From NCBI RefSeq assembly GCF_011045115.1, contig NZ_JAAKZG010000009.1, positions 62,001 to 126,000 of the forward strand: a DNA stretch of 64,000 nucleotides, given 5' to 3'. The translations under genes were made by a program, and so were the position numbers. Under the pieces are notes generated by a model. The model was not told where the DNA came from, did not search any database, and was given only the letters and a program-made list of their open reading frames with translations. This document shows, one piece after another, positions 48,014 to 59,424 of the stretch. The stretch's first letter is position 1. Each line of letters begins with the position of its first letter. The stretch comes from Mesorhizobium zhangyense (GTDB lineage: Bacteria; Pseudomonadota; Alphaproteobacteria; Rhizobiales; Rhizobiaceae).

Positions 48014-48844
48014 TTACACGCCGAGCAGGGTCCGCACCAGCCTGTGGTCGGGATCGGCAAGCCCGTCGATAACGTCGAAATGATGCGTGCCGGGGTCTTC
48101 CACGCTCGACACGCTGACATCGAAACCGCTCCAGAGATTTTCCAGAAGCGCGTTCTGCCGCCGGAATTCAGGGCGCTCGGCCGAACCGACCCAGCAGGTG
48201 ATATCGATGCCGTCGAGCGGTTCGAGCAGGGCGGCACTTTCCGCACGCGCTTCGGCGAGGTCCAGGCGCTGGGTCTCGTTCATCTTCGTTTTCATCAGCG
48301 GCCGCAGATCGTGCAGGCCCGAGATCGACACCGTCTTCTTGAGCCGTGCGAGCACGTCGGCGCGGAGCGGAGAGCTCGAAGTATTCATGCGGCTGACGAG
48401 ATGGCCGCCGGCGGAATGGCCTGTGAGATGGATCGGGCCTGCGACTTCGCTTGCCGCCGCGGTTATGGCTGCACCGACCTGCCTGGTGATGTCCGATATC
48501 CGTGCTTCCGGGCAAAGCACATAGGACGGCATTGCCAGCGCATAACCATGGGCAAGCGACCCTTGGGCGAGGTGCGACCAGGCCGATTTGTCGAACGACA
48601 TCCAGTAGCCGCCATGGACGAACACGACGAGCCCCTTGGGCGTGCCTTCCGGCAGGAACAGGTCGAAGCGGTTACGTACATGCGGGCCGTAGGAAATATC
48701 TTCGCGCAGGCGGTTTGCCGCGCGCAAATCATCGCGGAATGCCGACGCCATCACCTGCCATTTGCCGGGAAACGCACTGGCGTCGGGGATATAGGCCCCA
48801 TTGGAATAGGCGTCGCTCCAGTCCGTGATCGAATTTGCCGACAT
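48014..48844 (-). CDS. Alpha/beta hydrolase, kynurenine formamidase-like
   Basis: A 276-residue alpha/beta hydrolase with the oxyanion motif FVHGGYWMSFDKS and the nucleophile Ser in LTGHSAGGHLVSRM; the acid and His lie near SVEDPGTHHFDVIDGL. This pattern, and length, match arylformamidase (AFMID-type) enzymes, which turn N-formylkynurenine into kynurenine. It is divergent from the anthraniloyl-CoA operon, consistent with a tryptophan-kynurenine-anthranilate route, although kynureninase is not in the window. The ATG at 48844 with GAGG six bases upstream is preferred to a longer frame start. Confidence 0.78.
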   Translation of the reverse strand: MSANSITDWSDAYSNGAYIPDASAFPGKWQVMASAFRDDLRAANRLREDISYGPHVRNRFDLFLPEGTPKGLVVFVHGGYWMSFDKSAWSHLAQGSLAHGYALAMPSYVLCPEARISDITRQVGAAITAAASEVAGPIHLTGHSAGGHLVSRMNTSSSPLRADVLARLKKTVSISGLHDLRPLMKTKMNETQRLDLAEARAESAALLEPLDGIDITCWVGSAERPEFRRQNALLENLWSGFDVSVSSVEDPGTHHFDVIDGLADPDHRLVRTLLGV

Positions 48845-48978
48845 TCCCAGCCTCGCTAACCAAGCGCCTTCAGCGGCGCACCATCCCGTCATTGACCATC
48901 ACGCCGGGCAGCCCCGCAATGGGGAAAACCTGCCGGCCCGTTGATCCAGCCAGAAGCAGCTTCTGCGAACCGTCGATT

Positions 48979-49010
48979 AATTTCAAGCTTGAAATTTCAT
49001 GCTTGAAATT
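48979..49010. promoter_or_regulatory. Tandem palindromic operator before the anthraniloyl-CoA operon
   Basis: Two abutting 14-bp palindromes: TTTCAAGCTTGAAA (48981-48994, perfect) and TTTCATGCTTGAAA (48995-49008, one mismatch). The whole block is bounded by 10-bp inverted arms AATTTCAAGC and GCTTGAAATT. It lies between the hydrolase and the monooxygenase, about 48 bp before the latter. The operon codes for a MarR protein that is the best candidate to bind it. Confidence 0.65.
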
Positions 49011-49057
49011 ATCGGGACAGGGTGCCATCCTCTCATCGTCAATCGGAGTTTGTGCTG

Positions 49058-51354
<2,297 letters not shown>

Positions 51355-51358
<4 letters not shown>

Positions 51359-52116
51359 GCGACCTTTCTGGAAAGCGGGCATTGGTGACGGGCGGCGGCT
51401 CGGGAATGGGCGCTGCGATCGCGCGCGCGCTCGCTGACGCCGGCGCCACCGTCGTGATATCCGGACGCCGCATGGAACCGCTGGCCGAGTTGGCTGCGAC
51501 CTCGCCGGGTATGCTCGCCATGACCGCCGATGTGACCGACGAGGCGTCGGTGAAGGCGCTGTTCAAGCGCATTACCAGCGAAGTCGGCGAGCTGGACATC
51601 GTCGTCGCCAATGCCGGCGCTGCCGAAAGCGCTCCCTTCCATCGCACCAGCCTCGATCTGTGGCGGCAGATGCTGGATGTCAATTTGACCAGCGTTTTCC
51701 TGACCTTCCAGCAAGCACTTGCCGGCATGATGAAGCGCAAGCAGGGCCGGTTGATCGCGATCGCCTCGACCTCCAGCCTGAAAGGCTATGCCTATGTTTC
51801 GGCCTACAGTGCCGCCAAGCACGGCGTCCTCGGGTTGACGCGCTCGCTGGCGCTGGAATTCGCCGATACCGCCATCACCGTCAACGCCGTCTGCCCCGGC
51901 TTCACGCTGACGCCGATGCTCGAACGCTCGATCGAGACGATCGTCGAAAAGACCGGCAAGAGCCGCGACGAGGCCATTGCCACGCTGACGAAGACCAGTC
52001 CCCAGCGCCGTTTCGTGTTGCCGGAAGAGGTGGCGCAGAGCGTGCTCTATCTCTGCGGGCCGCATTCGGCTTCGGTCACCGGGCAGGCCCTGTCCATTTC
52101 GGGAGGCGAAGTATGA
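51355..52116 (+). CDS. SDR family oxidoreductase
   Basis: A 253-residue short-chain dehydrogenase: cofactor motif [15 protein letters not shown] in VANAGAAES, catalytic Ser in ASTSSLKG and YSAAK. It overlaps the monooxygenase stop and the MarR start by four bases each, so it belongs to the anthraniloyl-CoA operon. It probably oxidises the ring-derived hydroxyacyl-CoA. The frame runs far upstream inside the monooxygenase gene in another frame; the overlap ATG is the true start. Confidence 0.88.
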
Positions 52117-52601
52117 GCATGCCGCAACCGGGCGAAGCTCCCGACACGGCCAGGCAGCGCCTGCGTGTCTGGCTGCGATTGCTCAAGGCGACGAGGCTGG
52201 TTGAAGCGACGGTGCGCGAGAACCTGCGCGTCGAGTTCGACACGACCTTGCCGCGCTTCGACGTGCTGGCAGCACTCTACCGTTTCGAGGACGGGCTGAA
52301 GATGAGCGAGCTTTCAGCCGCCCTTCGCGTCTCCAACGGCAACGTCACCGGCATCATCGAGCGCCTGGTGACCGACGGTCTGGTTCTGCGCGTGCCGGTG
52401 GCAGGCGACAAGCGCGCGACGCTGGTTCGGCTGACCAAGAAGGGCAACGAGGAGTTTTCCAAAATGGCGGCGGCGCATGCGACATGGGTCAGCGCCATTC
52501 TGGAAGAACTGCCGCCGGAAGCCTGCGAGCAGATGATCGGCCATCTCGATACAATCGGCAATTCGCCGAAACTGACAGCAAAGGTGAATGGCGATGACTG
52601 A
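52113..52601 (+). CDS. MarR regulator inside the anthraniloyl-CoA operon
   Basis: A 162-residue MarR protein (helix-turn-helix [35 protein letters not shown], wing [16 protein letters not shown]). MarR proteins inside aryl-CoA operons, such as BadR or CouR, are released from DNA by an aryl-CoA thioester; 2-aminobenzoyl-CoA would be the natural inducer here. GGGAGG precedes the ATG, which overlaps the SDR stop. It is the likely reader of the tandem palindrome at 48979-49010 and perhaps the related site ahead of gcdH. Confidence 0.87.
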   Translation: MSMPQPGEAPDTARQRLRVWLRLLKATRLVEATVRENLRVEFDTTLPRFDVLAALYRFEDGLKMSELSAALRVSNGNVTGIIERLVTDGLVLRVPVAGDKRATLVRLTKKGNEEFSKMAAAHATWVSAILEELPPEACEQMIGHLDTIGNSPKLTAKVNGDD

Positions 52602-53406
52602 CATGGCGGGATACGTCGCGAAACATTTCCGCTGGCGCGTCGAAGACGGCGTCGCCGTCATCACGCTCGACCGGCCGGAGCGCAAGAACCCGCTGACCTT
52701 CGACAGCTATGCCGAACTGCGCGACGCGTTCCGCGCGCTCGCCTATGCCGACGACATCAAGGCCGTGGTGTTCGGCTCGAACGGCGGCAATTTCTGCTCC
52801 GGCGGCGATGTCCACGACATTATCGGCCCGCTGCTCGATATGGACATGAAGGGTCTGCTGCGCTTCACCCGCATGACCGGCGATCTCATCAAGGCGATGG
52901 TGCATTGCGGCAAGCCGATCATCGCCGCTGTCGATGGCGTCTGCGTCGGTGCCGGCGCTATCATCGCCATGGCTTCCGACATTCGCCTTGCCACGCCTGA
53001 GGCAAAGACCGCGTTCCTATTCACCCGCGTCGGCCTCGCCGGCTGCGACATGGGCGCTTGTGCGATCCTGCCGCGCATCATCGGGCAGGGGCGAGCGTCC
53101 GAGCTGCTCTACACCGGCCGCAGCATGAGCGCGGAGGAAGGCGAGCGCTGGGGCTTTTATAATCGCATCGTCGAGCCCGCATCGCTCGACGCCGAGGCAC
53201 TGGCGCTGGCGAAACGCCTCGCCGACGGCCCGAATTTCGGTCACATGATGACCAAGACCATGCTCAATCAGGAATGGTCGATGTCGATCGAGCAGGCCAT
53301 CGAGGCCGAAGCGCAGGCGCAGGCGATCTGCATGCAGACGCTGGACTTCAAGCGCGCTTACGACGCTTTCGTCGCGCACCAGAAACCCGTTTTCCAGGGC
53401 GATTGA
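52594..53406 (+). CDS. Enoyl-CoA hydratase family protein
   Basis: A 270-residue crotonase-fold protein: [14 protein letters not shown] forms part of the oxyanion hole, and [30 protein letters not shown] is the second. Position 2 of the catalytic pair has [12 protein letters not shown] rather than a plain Glu-Glu set, so the reaction may differ from water addition. It overlaps the MarR gene by eight bases (start at 52594; an ATG at 52588 is also possible). It probably acts on a ring-reduced or ring-opened CoA ester of the anthranilate route. Confidence 0.88.
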   Translation: MTDMAGYVAKHFRWRVEDGVAVITLDRPERKNPLTFDSYAELRDAFRALAYADDIKAVVFGSNGGNFCSGGDVHDIIGPLLDMDMKGLLRFTRMTGDLIKAMVHCGKPIIAAVDGVCVGAGAIIAMASDIRLATPEAKTAFLFTRVGLAGCDMGACAILPRIIGQGRASELLYTGRSMSAEEGERWGFYNRIVEPASLDAEALALAKRLADGPNFGHMMTKTMLNQEWSMSIEQAIEAEAQAQAICMQTLDFKRAYDAFVAHQKPVFQGD

Positions 53407-53407
53407 G

Positions 53408-54565
53408 ATGCCGGACCGCAGCTTTCTCGACTGGCCGTTTTTTGAAGATCGTCACCGGGCGCTGGCTGATGCGCTGGAAGCCTGGGCCGCGGCCAATATC
53501 AGGCATGGCGACCACGGCGATGTCGATGCGGCCTGCCGCGAACTGGTCGCAAAACTGGGCGAAGGTGGCTGGCTGACCCATTCGGCCGTCGATCCCGAAA
53601 ATGCCGAAAGCGGGCTCGACGTTCGCAGCCTCTGCATCATCCGCGAAACATTGGCGCGTCATGATGGGCTTGCCGATTTCTCCTTCGCCATGCAGGGGCT
53701 CGGAACCGGCGCGATTTCGCTGTTCGGCACGCCCGAGCAGAAACGCGAATGGCTGACCAAAACCCGCGCCGGCAAGGCGCTTTCGGCCTTTGCGCTGAGC
53801 GAGCCGAAATCCGGCTCGGACGTCGCCAATCTCGATCTCGCAGCACGCGAGGACGGCGACTCTTACGTGCTCGACGGTGAAAAAACCTGGATCTCCAATG
53901 GCGGCATCGCCGATGTCTACACCGTCTTCGCCCGCACCGGCGAAGGGTCGGGCGCGAAGGGTATTTCGGTGTTCATCGTTCCCGCCGATACGCCAGGCCT
54001 GTCGATTGCCGAGCGGCTGGAAGTGATCGCGCCGCATCCACTGGCGCGCCTCGCATTCCAGAACTGCCGCGTGCCGAAGTCGGCCATGCTCGGCAGACCA
54101 GGCGAGGGGTTCCGCATCGCCATGTCGGTGCTCGACGTGTTCCGCTCGACGGTCGCGGCGGCGGCACTCGGCTTTGCCCGTAGAGCACTGGATGAATCCA
54201 TCGCGCGTTCGACCTCGCGCGAATTGTTCGGCGCGCCGATGTCGGAACTGCAGATGGTGCAGGGCCACATCGCCGACATGGCGCTCGATATCGATGCTGC
54301 GGCCCTCCTCGTCTACCGCGCCGCATGGCTGAAGGATTCAGGCGCTGCCCGCGTCAGCCGCGAGGCGGCGATGGCCAAGCTTTACGCCACCGACCGCGCC
54401 CAGAGCGTGATCGACAAGGCGGTGCAGATCCATGGCGGCGACGGCGTGCGCAAGGGCAGCGTCGTCGAGAGCCTTTATCGCGAAATCCGGGCGCTGCGCA
54501 TCTATGAGGGCGCGTCGGACGTGCAGAAAATCATAATAGCCAGGCAAACACTGGCGAGGGGATAA
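53408..54565 (+). CDS. Acyl-CoA dehydrogenase family protein
   Basis: A 385-residue FAD enzyme with the ACAD marks [35 protein letters not shown], a central fold and the [39 protein letters not shown] tail. It follows the hydratase by one base. It likely oxidises a CoA-linked intermediate of 2-aminobenzoyl-CoA breakdown. Which step it does cannot be read from the sequence. Confidence 0.9.
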   Translation: MPDRSFLDWPFFEDRHRALADALEAWAAANIRHGDHGDVDAACRELVAKLGEGGWLTHSAVDPENAESGLDVRSLCIIRETLARHDGLADFSFAMQGLGTGAISLFGTPEQKREWLTKTRAGKALSAFALSEPKSGSDVANLDLAAREDGDSYVLDGEKTWISNGGIADVYTVFARTGEGSGAKGISVFIVPADTPGLSIAERLEVIAPHPLARLAFQNCRVPKSAMLGRPGEGFRIAMSVLDVFRSTVAAAALGFARRALDESIARSTSRELFGAPMSELQMVQGHIADMALDIDAAALLVYRAAWLKDSGAARVSREAAMAKLYATDRAQSVIDKAVQIHGGDGVRKGSVVESLYREIRALRIYEGASDVQKIIIARQTLARG

Positions 54566-54571
54566 TAACAA

Positions 54572-56197
54572 ATGCTGGGACCATCGGCGCATACCGACAC
54601 TTTCACACGTGACAACCTGCCGCCGGAGGATGAGTGGCCGGAACTATTGCTCGACGGCTTCGACTACCCGCAAGTCCTGAATGCCGGCGTCGAACTCACC
54701 GACGCGATGGTCGCCAAGGGCTTTGGCGACCATACCGCGCTGATCGGCAATGGCCGCCGCCGCACCTACAAGGAACTCACCGACTGGTCGAACCGCATCG
54801 CCCATGCGCTGGTCGAGAATTACGGCGTAAAGCCCGGAAATCGCGTTCTGATCCGCTCGGCCAACAATCCTGCCATGGTCGCCTGCTGGCTCGCCGCCAC
54901 CAAGGCGGGTGCCGTCGTCGTCAACACCATGCCGATGCTGCGCGCCGGCGAACTCGGCCAGATCATCGACAAGGCCGAGGTCGAGTTTGCGCTCTGCGAC
55001 ACGCGCATCAAGGACGAACTCGTCGCCTGCGCCAAGGACAGCCGCTTCCTGAAAAAGGTCATCGGCTTCGACGGCACTGCCAATCATGACGCCGAACTCG
55101 ACCGCATTGCGCTGGACAAGCCGGTGAAGTTTGCAGCCGTGCCGACCGGCCGCGACGATGTCGCGCTGCTCGGCTTCACCTCCGGTACGACCGGCGAGCC
55201 CAAGGCGACGATGCATTTCCATCGCGACCTGCTGATCATCGCCGACGCCTACGCCAAGGAAGTCCTGGCGGTGACGCCGGACGATATCTTCGTCGGCTCG
55301 CCGCCGCTCGCCTTCACCTTCGGCCTTGGCGGACTGGCGATCTTCCCGCTGCGCTTCGGGGCCGCCGCAACCCTGCTCGAACAGGCGACGCCGCCGAAGA
55401 TGATCGAGATCATCGAGACCTACAAGGCGACCATCAGCTTCACCGCGCCGACTGCCTACCGCGTCATGCTGGCAGCGATGGAGGAGGGCGCCGATTTGAG
55501 TTCGCTGCGCATTGCGGTTTCGGCGGGTGAAACCCTGCCCGCGCCGATCTACGATGCCTGGATGAAGAAGACCGGCAAGCCGATGCTCGACGGCATCGGC
55601 GCGACCGAGATGCTGCATATCTTCATTTCCAACCGGCTCGGCGATTCCGCCCCCGGTTCCACCGGCAAGCCGGTCGGCGGCTATCAGGCGAAGATCGTCG
55701 ATGACGAAATGAACGAGATGCCGCGCGGCGAGATCGGCAGGCTTGCGGTGCGTGGGCCGACCGGTTGCCGCTATCTCGCCGACAAGCGGCAGGCGAAATA
55801 TGTCCGCGACGGCTGGAACCTGACCGGCGATTCCTTCTACCAGGACGAGGCCGGCTATTTTCATTTCGCCGCCCGCTCCGACGACATGATTATTTCCGCC
55901 GGCTACAACATAGCCGGGCCGGAAGTCGAGGCAGCGCTCCTCAGCCATGATTTCGTTTCCGAATGCGCTGTAGTAGGCGCCGAAGACCTGGAACGCGGCC
56001 AGATCGTGCAGGCGCATATCGTGCTGGTGGCGGATGTGCCGGCGGATGCCGCGACCATCAAGGCGCTGCAGGATCACGTCAAGCAGGTGATCGCGCCTTA
56101 CAAATATCCGCGCTCGGTCAAGTTTGTCGACGCTCTTCCCAAGACAGCAACGGGCAAGATCCAGCGTTTCGCGCTGCGCGGCAGGGCCGTCAATTGA
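54572..56197 (+). CDS. 2-aminobenzoate-CoA ligase (benzoate-CoA ligase family)
   Basis: A 541-residue ANL-superfamily ligase that activates an aromatic acid as its CoA thioester using ATP. The phosphate loop is LLGFTSGTTGEPKAT; further marks are GATEMLHIF, GWNLTGDSFYQDEAGYFHF and SAGYNIAGPEVEAALL, with the adenylation Lys529 in TATGKIQRF. Its place six bases after the acyl-CoA dehydrogenase, in the operon of the 2-aminobenzoyl-CoA monooxygenase, makes anthranilate the probable substrate. GAGGGGA precedes the ATG. Confidence 0.88.
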   Translation: MLGPSAHTDTFTRDNLPPEDEWPELLLDGFDYPQVLNAGVELTDAMVAKGFGDHTALIGNGRRRTYKELTDWSNRIAHALVENYGVKPGNRVLIRSANNPAMVACWLAATKAGAVVVNTMPMLRAGELGQIIDKAEVEFALCDTRIKDELVACAKDSRFLKKVIGFDGTANHDAELDRIALDKPVKFAAVPTGRDDVALLGFTSGTTGEPKATMHFHRDLLIIADAYAKEVLAVTPDDIFVGSPPLAFTFGLGGLAIFPLRFGAAATLLEQATPPKMIEIIETYKATISFTAPTAYRVMLAAMEEGADLSSLRIAVSAGETLPAPIYDAWMKKTGKPMLDGIGATEMLHIFISNRLGDSAPGSTGKPVGGYQAKIVDDEMNEMPRGEIGRLAVRGPTGCRYLADKRQAKYVRDGWNLTGDSFYQDEAGYFHFAARSDDMIISAGYNIAGPEVEAALLSHDFVSECAVVGAEDLERGQIVQAHIVLVADVPADAATIKALQDHVKQVIAPYKYPRSVKFVDALPKTATGKIQRFALRGRAVN

Positions 56198-56578
56198 GAG
56201 GCGCAAGGGCATGCTGCATCATCGATCAGCTTCCCTTTCGTCACCTGTTTTCGCTGGTCGAATGACGCAAAAGCCTGTTGATTTCTCTGCCTGTCTGAGG
56301 CTGGTTGTTTAGAGATGCCGGAAACAAGGGTTTAAACCCGCCGCCGGCGAAATATCGGCAAAGGAGGATCGCCGAAAACGGAGTGCGGTTCGTTTCAAGC
56401 TGGGAGGCTTGTTGGAATTGGCGCTCTTCTGTAGGACCGGACCAGGGCTGGAAAATGGGCGGCGAGCACGTCTTCAAAGGCGTGACGTCGGGTTGACCTG
56501 CCGGTTCGGAATCCCGGTTTGGCGCAGCAAAGCACCAAGGCGGGCAAGTCTCATACGCAACATTCGGAGGAAACTATC
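56198..56578. other. Gap before the ABC transporter, with a half-operator
   Basis: No gene is supported in this 381-bp stretch; short frames lack family likeness. At 56393-56400 is TTTCAAGC, one half of the palindrome seen before the anthraniloyl-CoA operon, followed at 56407-56411 by GCTTG in inverted sense. An own promoter for the transporter genes is likely here. Confidence 0.45.
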
Positions 56579-57790
56579 ATGAAACGCATCACCAAACGGC
56601 TTCTGGCAACTGCCATGGTCAGCACTGCCATTCTGGCGGGCGCAGCGTCGGCCCAGGCCGATGTGAAGATCGGCTTTCTCGGCGGCTTCACCGGCCCGAT
56701 CGAAAGCATGCTGCCGCCGATCTTCGAGGCGGCCAAGCTGGCGGTCAAGGATGTGAACGACCAGGGCGGCATTCTCGACGGGCAGAAGCTTGAGATCATC
56801 TCGGGCGACTCCACCTGCGCCGACGCCACGGCTGCATCGAACGCCGCCGACCGCATGGTCAATTCCGAGAAGGTGACGGCTCTCGTCGGCCCGCTCTGCT
56901 CAGGCGAGACGATTGCGGCTGCCAACAATGCCGCCATTCCCGGCGGCGTGCTGCTGATTTCGCCGGCCGCCACGTCTCCGGCGCTGACCACGCTCGACGA
57001 CAAGGATCTGGTGTTCCGCACCACCTCGTCCGACGCTTACAGCGGCGAAGTGCTGGCCAAGATCCTGAAGGACAAGGGCACCGACAACATCGCCATCACC
57101 TATGTCAACAACGACTACGGCAAGGGCTTTGCCGACGCTCTGGAAGCATCCTTCAAGACGCTCGGCGGCACCGTCTCGGCCAAGGAAGCGCATGAAGACG
57201 GCAAGGCAGACTACCGCGCCGAAGTTGGCTCGCTGGCGGCTTCTGGTGCGGACACGCTGGTCGTGCTCGCCTATGTCGACGGCTCCGGCTCGACCATCAT
57301 CCGCCAGGCCCTCGAAGGCGGCGACTTCTCGAAGTTCGCCGGCGGCGACGGCATGGTCAGCGACGCGCTGGTCAAGAATGTCGGCGAAGGCAAGGTCGAC
57401 GGCATGGTCGCGACCCGCATCGGCAATTCGGTCAGCCCCGGCACGGAAGTCTACGCCAAGATCGCCAAGGATGCCGGCCTCGACCCGAACGCCAACTTCG
57501 GCGCGCAGTCCTATGACGCTGCCTTCATGATCGCGCTGGCGATCCAGAAGCTCGGCAAGGATTCACGCGAAGGCCTGAGCGCTGCGCTGCGCGAAGTCTC
57601 CTCGGCTCCGGGTGAGGTGATCCTTCCCGGCGAATGGGAGAAGGCCAAGAAGCTGATCGCTGAGGGCAAGGACATCAACTACGAAGGCGCTGCCGGCAGC
57701 CACGAGTTCGACAAGAACGGCGACGTACCGGGCAACGTCATCGAGATGGTCGTTGACGGCAAGGGCTTCAAGGAAGCCGCTGCCAAGTAA
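56579..57790 (+). CDS. Branched-chain-type ABC transporter substrate-binding protein
   Basis: A 403-residue periplasmic binding protein with signal peptide (KRLLATAMVSTAILAGAASAQA) and a type I fold as in LivJ/LivK and aromatic-acid binders: FLGGFTGPIESMLPP, NDQGGILDGQKLEII, NDYGKGFADALE. With the genes of aryl-CoA breakdown upstream, it may bind anthranilate or a related aromatic acid rather than leucine. GGAGGAA lies just ahead of the ATG at 56579. A terminator-like hairpin separates it from the other transporter genes. Confidence 0.9.
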   Translation: MKRITKRLLATAMVSTAILAGAASAQADVKIGFLGGFTGPIESMLPPIFEAAKLAVKDVNDQGGILDGQKLEIISGDSTCADATAASNAADRMVNSEKVTALVGPLCSGETIAAANNAAIPGGVLLISPAATSPALTTLDDKDLVFRTTSSDAYSGEVLAKILKDKGTDNIAITYVNNDYGKGFADALEASFKTLGGTVSAKEAHEDGKADYRAEVGSLAASGADTLVVLAYVDGSGSTIIRQALEGGDFSKFAGGDGMVSDALVKNVGEGKVDGMVATRIGNSVSPGTEVYAKIAKDAGLDPNANFGAQSYDAAFMIALAIQKLGKDSREGLSAALREVSSAPGEVILPGEWEKAKKLIAEGKDINYEGAAGSHEFDKNGDVPGNVIEMVVDGKGFKEAAAK

Positions 57791-57803
57791 GCCTTTCGAG
57801 GCG

Positions 57804-57832
57804 CGAGGTCCGGGCTCGCCCGGACCTCGTTT
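57804..57832 (+). terminator. Hairpin between binding protein and ATPase genes
   Basis: CGAGGTCCGGG (57804-57814), loop CTCG, CCCGGACCTCG (57819-57829), then TTT: a perfect 11-bp GC-rich stem. It probably stops part of the transcripts, so the binding protein is made in excess over the membrane parts, a common setting for ABC importers. Confidence 0.7.
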
Positions 57833-57928
57833 AAAAAATCGATGCGCGAGACTGCCCGCTATGGGGATAGCGGGGGAATGGTCTCGACAGCGTCCAAAAA
57901 AGAAAAACGGGAAAATAGTGGGGGTGGC

Positions 57929-58711
57929 GTGAGCTCGCTCATCGAAGTCAGGAACGTCAGCAAACGCTTCGGCGGTGTGCTGGCCGTCGACAATTGTTCG
58001 CTCAAGGTCGAGCGCGGCACGATCACGGGGCTGATCGGCCCCAATGGCGCCGGCAAGACCACCATGTTCAACATGGTCGCAGGCGCCTTTGCGCCGACCT
58101 CCGGCTCGATCTGGCTGGACGGCAAGGACGTGACGGGAATGCCGGCGCACGAACTGTTCGAGCACGGCCTGTCGCGCACCTTCCAGATCGCACAGGAATT
58201 CTCGCATCTCACATCGCTGGAAAACCTGATGGTGGTGACCGCCGGCAAATCAGGCGAATCCTTCTTCGACGCCTGCTTCCGGCGCGGCAAGGTCGTGCGC
58301 GACGAACTGGAAACCCGGCGCAAGGCCGAGGAAATACTGCAAATCCTGCGGTTGACCCACGTCAAGAACGAGAGCGCCGGCAATCTCTCCGGCGGCCAGA
58401 AGAAGCTTCTGGAACTCGGCCGCGTGATGATGGCCGACCCGCAGGTCGTGCTGCTCGATGAGGTGGCTGCCGGCGTCAACCGCACGCTGCTCAACGATCT
58501 CGCCTCCGTGGTCGAAACGCTCAACCGCGACAAGGGGCTGACCTTCTTCGTCATCGAGCACGACATGGACCTGATCGCGCGGCTTTGCGATCCCGTCATC
58601 GTCATGGCGGCGGGTTCCGTCATGATGCAGGGGCCGATGGCCGAAATCCGCAAGAACCCGGAGGTCATCGAGGCCTATTTCGGCGGCGCGCCGGTGGGGG
58701 ATGCCGCATGA
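57929..58711 (+). CDS. livG: Branched-chain-type ABC transporter ATPase LivG
   Basis: A 260-residue ATPase: IGPNGAGKTTMFN (Walker A), LSGGQKKLLELGR signature, VVLLDEVAAGVN (Walker B) and FVIEHDMDLI. The insertions and the FEHGLSRTFQI stretch are LivG-type. The start is not certain: a GTG at 57929 fits the family length, while ATGs at 57842 and 57878 in the same frame would add a charged leader (with TASKKEKRE). It overlaps livF by four bases. Confidence 0.88.
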   Translation: MSSLIEVRNVSKRFGGVLAVDNCSLKVERGTITGLIGPNGAGKTTMFNMVAGAFAPTSGSIWLDGKDVTGMPAHELFEHGLSRTFQIAQEFSHLTSLENLMVVTAGKSGESFFDACFRRGKVVRDELETRRKAEEILQILRLTHVKNESAGNLSGGQKKLLELGRVMMADPQVVLLDEVAAGVNRTLLNDLASVVETLNRDKGLTFFVIEHDMDLIARLCDPVIVMAAGSVMMQGPMAEIRKNPEVIEAYFGGAPVGDAA

Positions 58712-59424
58712 GCATCCTGAAGATGACCGATGTCCACGCCGGCTATGGCGGGGCGAATATCCTGAACGGCGTCAATATGGAGATCGGCGCCCACGAGATC
58801 GGCGTTATCGTCGGCCCCAATGGCGCGGGCAAATCGACGTCGCTGAAAGCGCTGTTCGGCCTGTTGACCGTCTCGGAAGGCAGCGTGGTTTTCGACGGCA
58901 AGGACGTGACCAATGCAAAGCCCGAAAATCTCGTGCGCGGTGGCCTGTCCTTCGTGCCACAGGAATTCAACGTGTTTCCGGCAATGACGGTGCGCGAAAA
59001 CCTCGAAATGGGCGCTTATGTCCGCAAGGACGATTACCGCCATCTCATCGAAAAGATGTTCGAATATTTCCCGCCATTGCGCGACAAGCAGAAGCAGCCG
59101 GCGGGCGAGCTTTCCGGCGGCCAGCGCCAGATGGTGGCGATCGGCCGCGCGCTGATGATGGAGCCCAAGCTGCTCCTTCTCGACGAGCCGACCGCAGGCC
59201 TTTCGCCGCGCTATATGGGCGAGATATTCGAGCGCGTCATCGCCATCAACGCGTCGGGCGTCGGTATCCTGATGGTCGAGCAGAACGCGCGCCAGGCGCT
59301 TGCCATCGCGCATAAGGGCTTTGTGCTTGCCGGCGGCAGGAATTCCTTCACCGACACCGGGCAGGCGCTGCTCGACAATCCGGAAGTGGCCGAAAGCTTC
59401 CTCGGCGGGGGAGCAAAACACTGA
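58708..59424 (+). CDS. livF: Branched-chain-type ABC transporter ATPase LivF
   Basis: A 238-residue ATPase with VGPNGAGKST, the Q-loop FVPQEFNVFPAMTV, LSGGQRQMVAIGRAL, LLLLDEPTAGLSP and MVEQNARQAL, the LivF set. It pairs with LivG to drive the LivH/LivM channel. Its start overlaps the livG stop (ATGA) and its stop overlaps the livH start by one base, which shows tight co-translation. Confidence 0.92.
   Translation: MSILKMTDVHAGYGGANILNGVNMEIGAHEIGVIVGPNGAGKSTSLKALFGLLTVSEGSVVFDGKDVTNAKPENLVRGGLSFVPQEFNVFPAMTVRENLEMGAYVRKDDYRHLIEKMFEYFPPLRDKQKQPAGELSGGQRQMVAIGRALMMEPKLLLLDEPTAGLSPRYMGEIFERVIAINASGVGILMVEQNARQALAIAHKGFVLAGGRNSFTDTGQALLDNPEVAESFLGGGAKH

Noticed and set aside
56305-56496. Short open frames in the gap before the transporter
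   Set aside because: Composition resembles translated non-coding DNA and no start signal or family match is seen.
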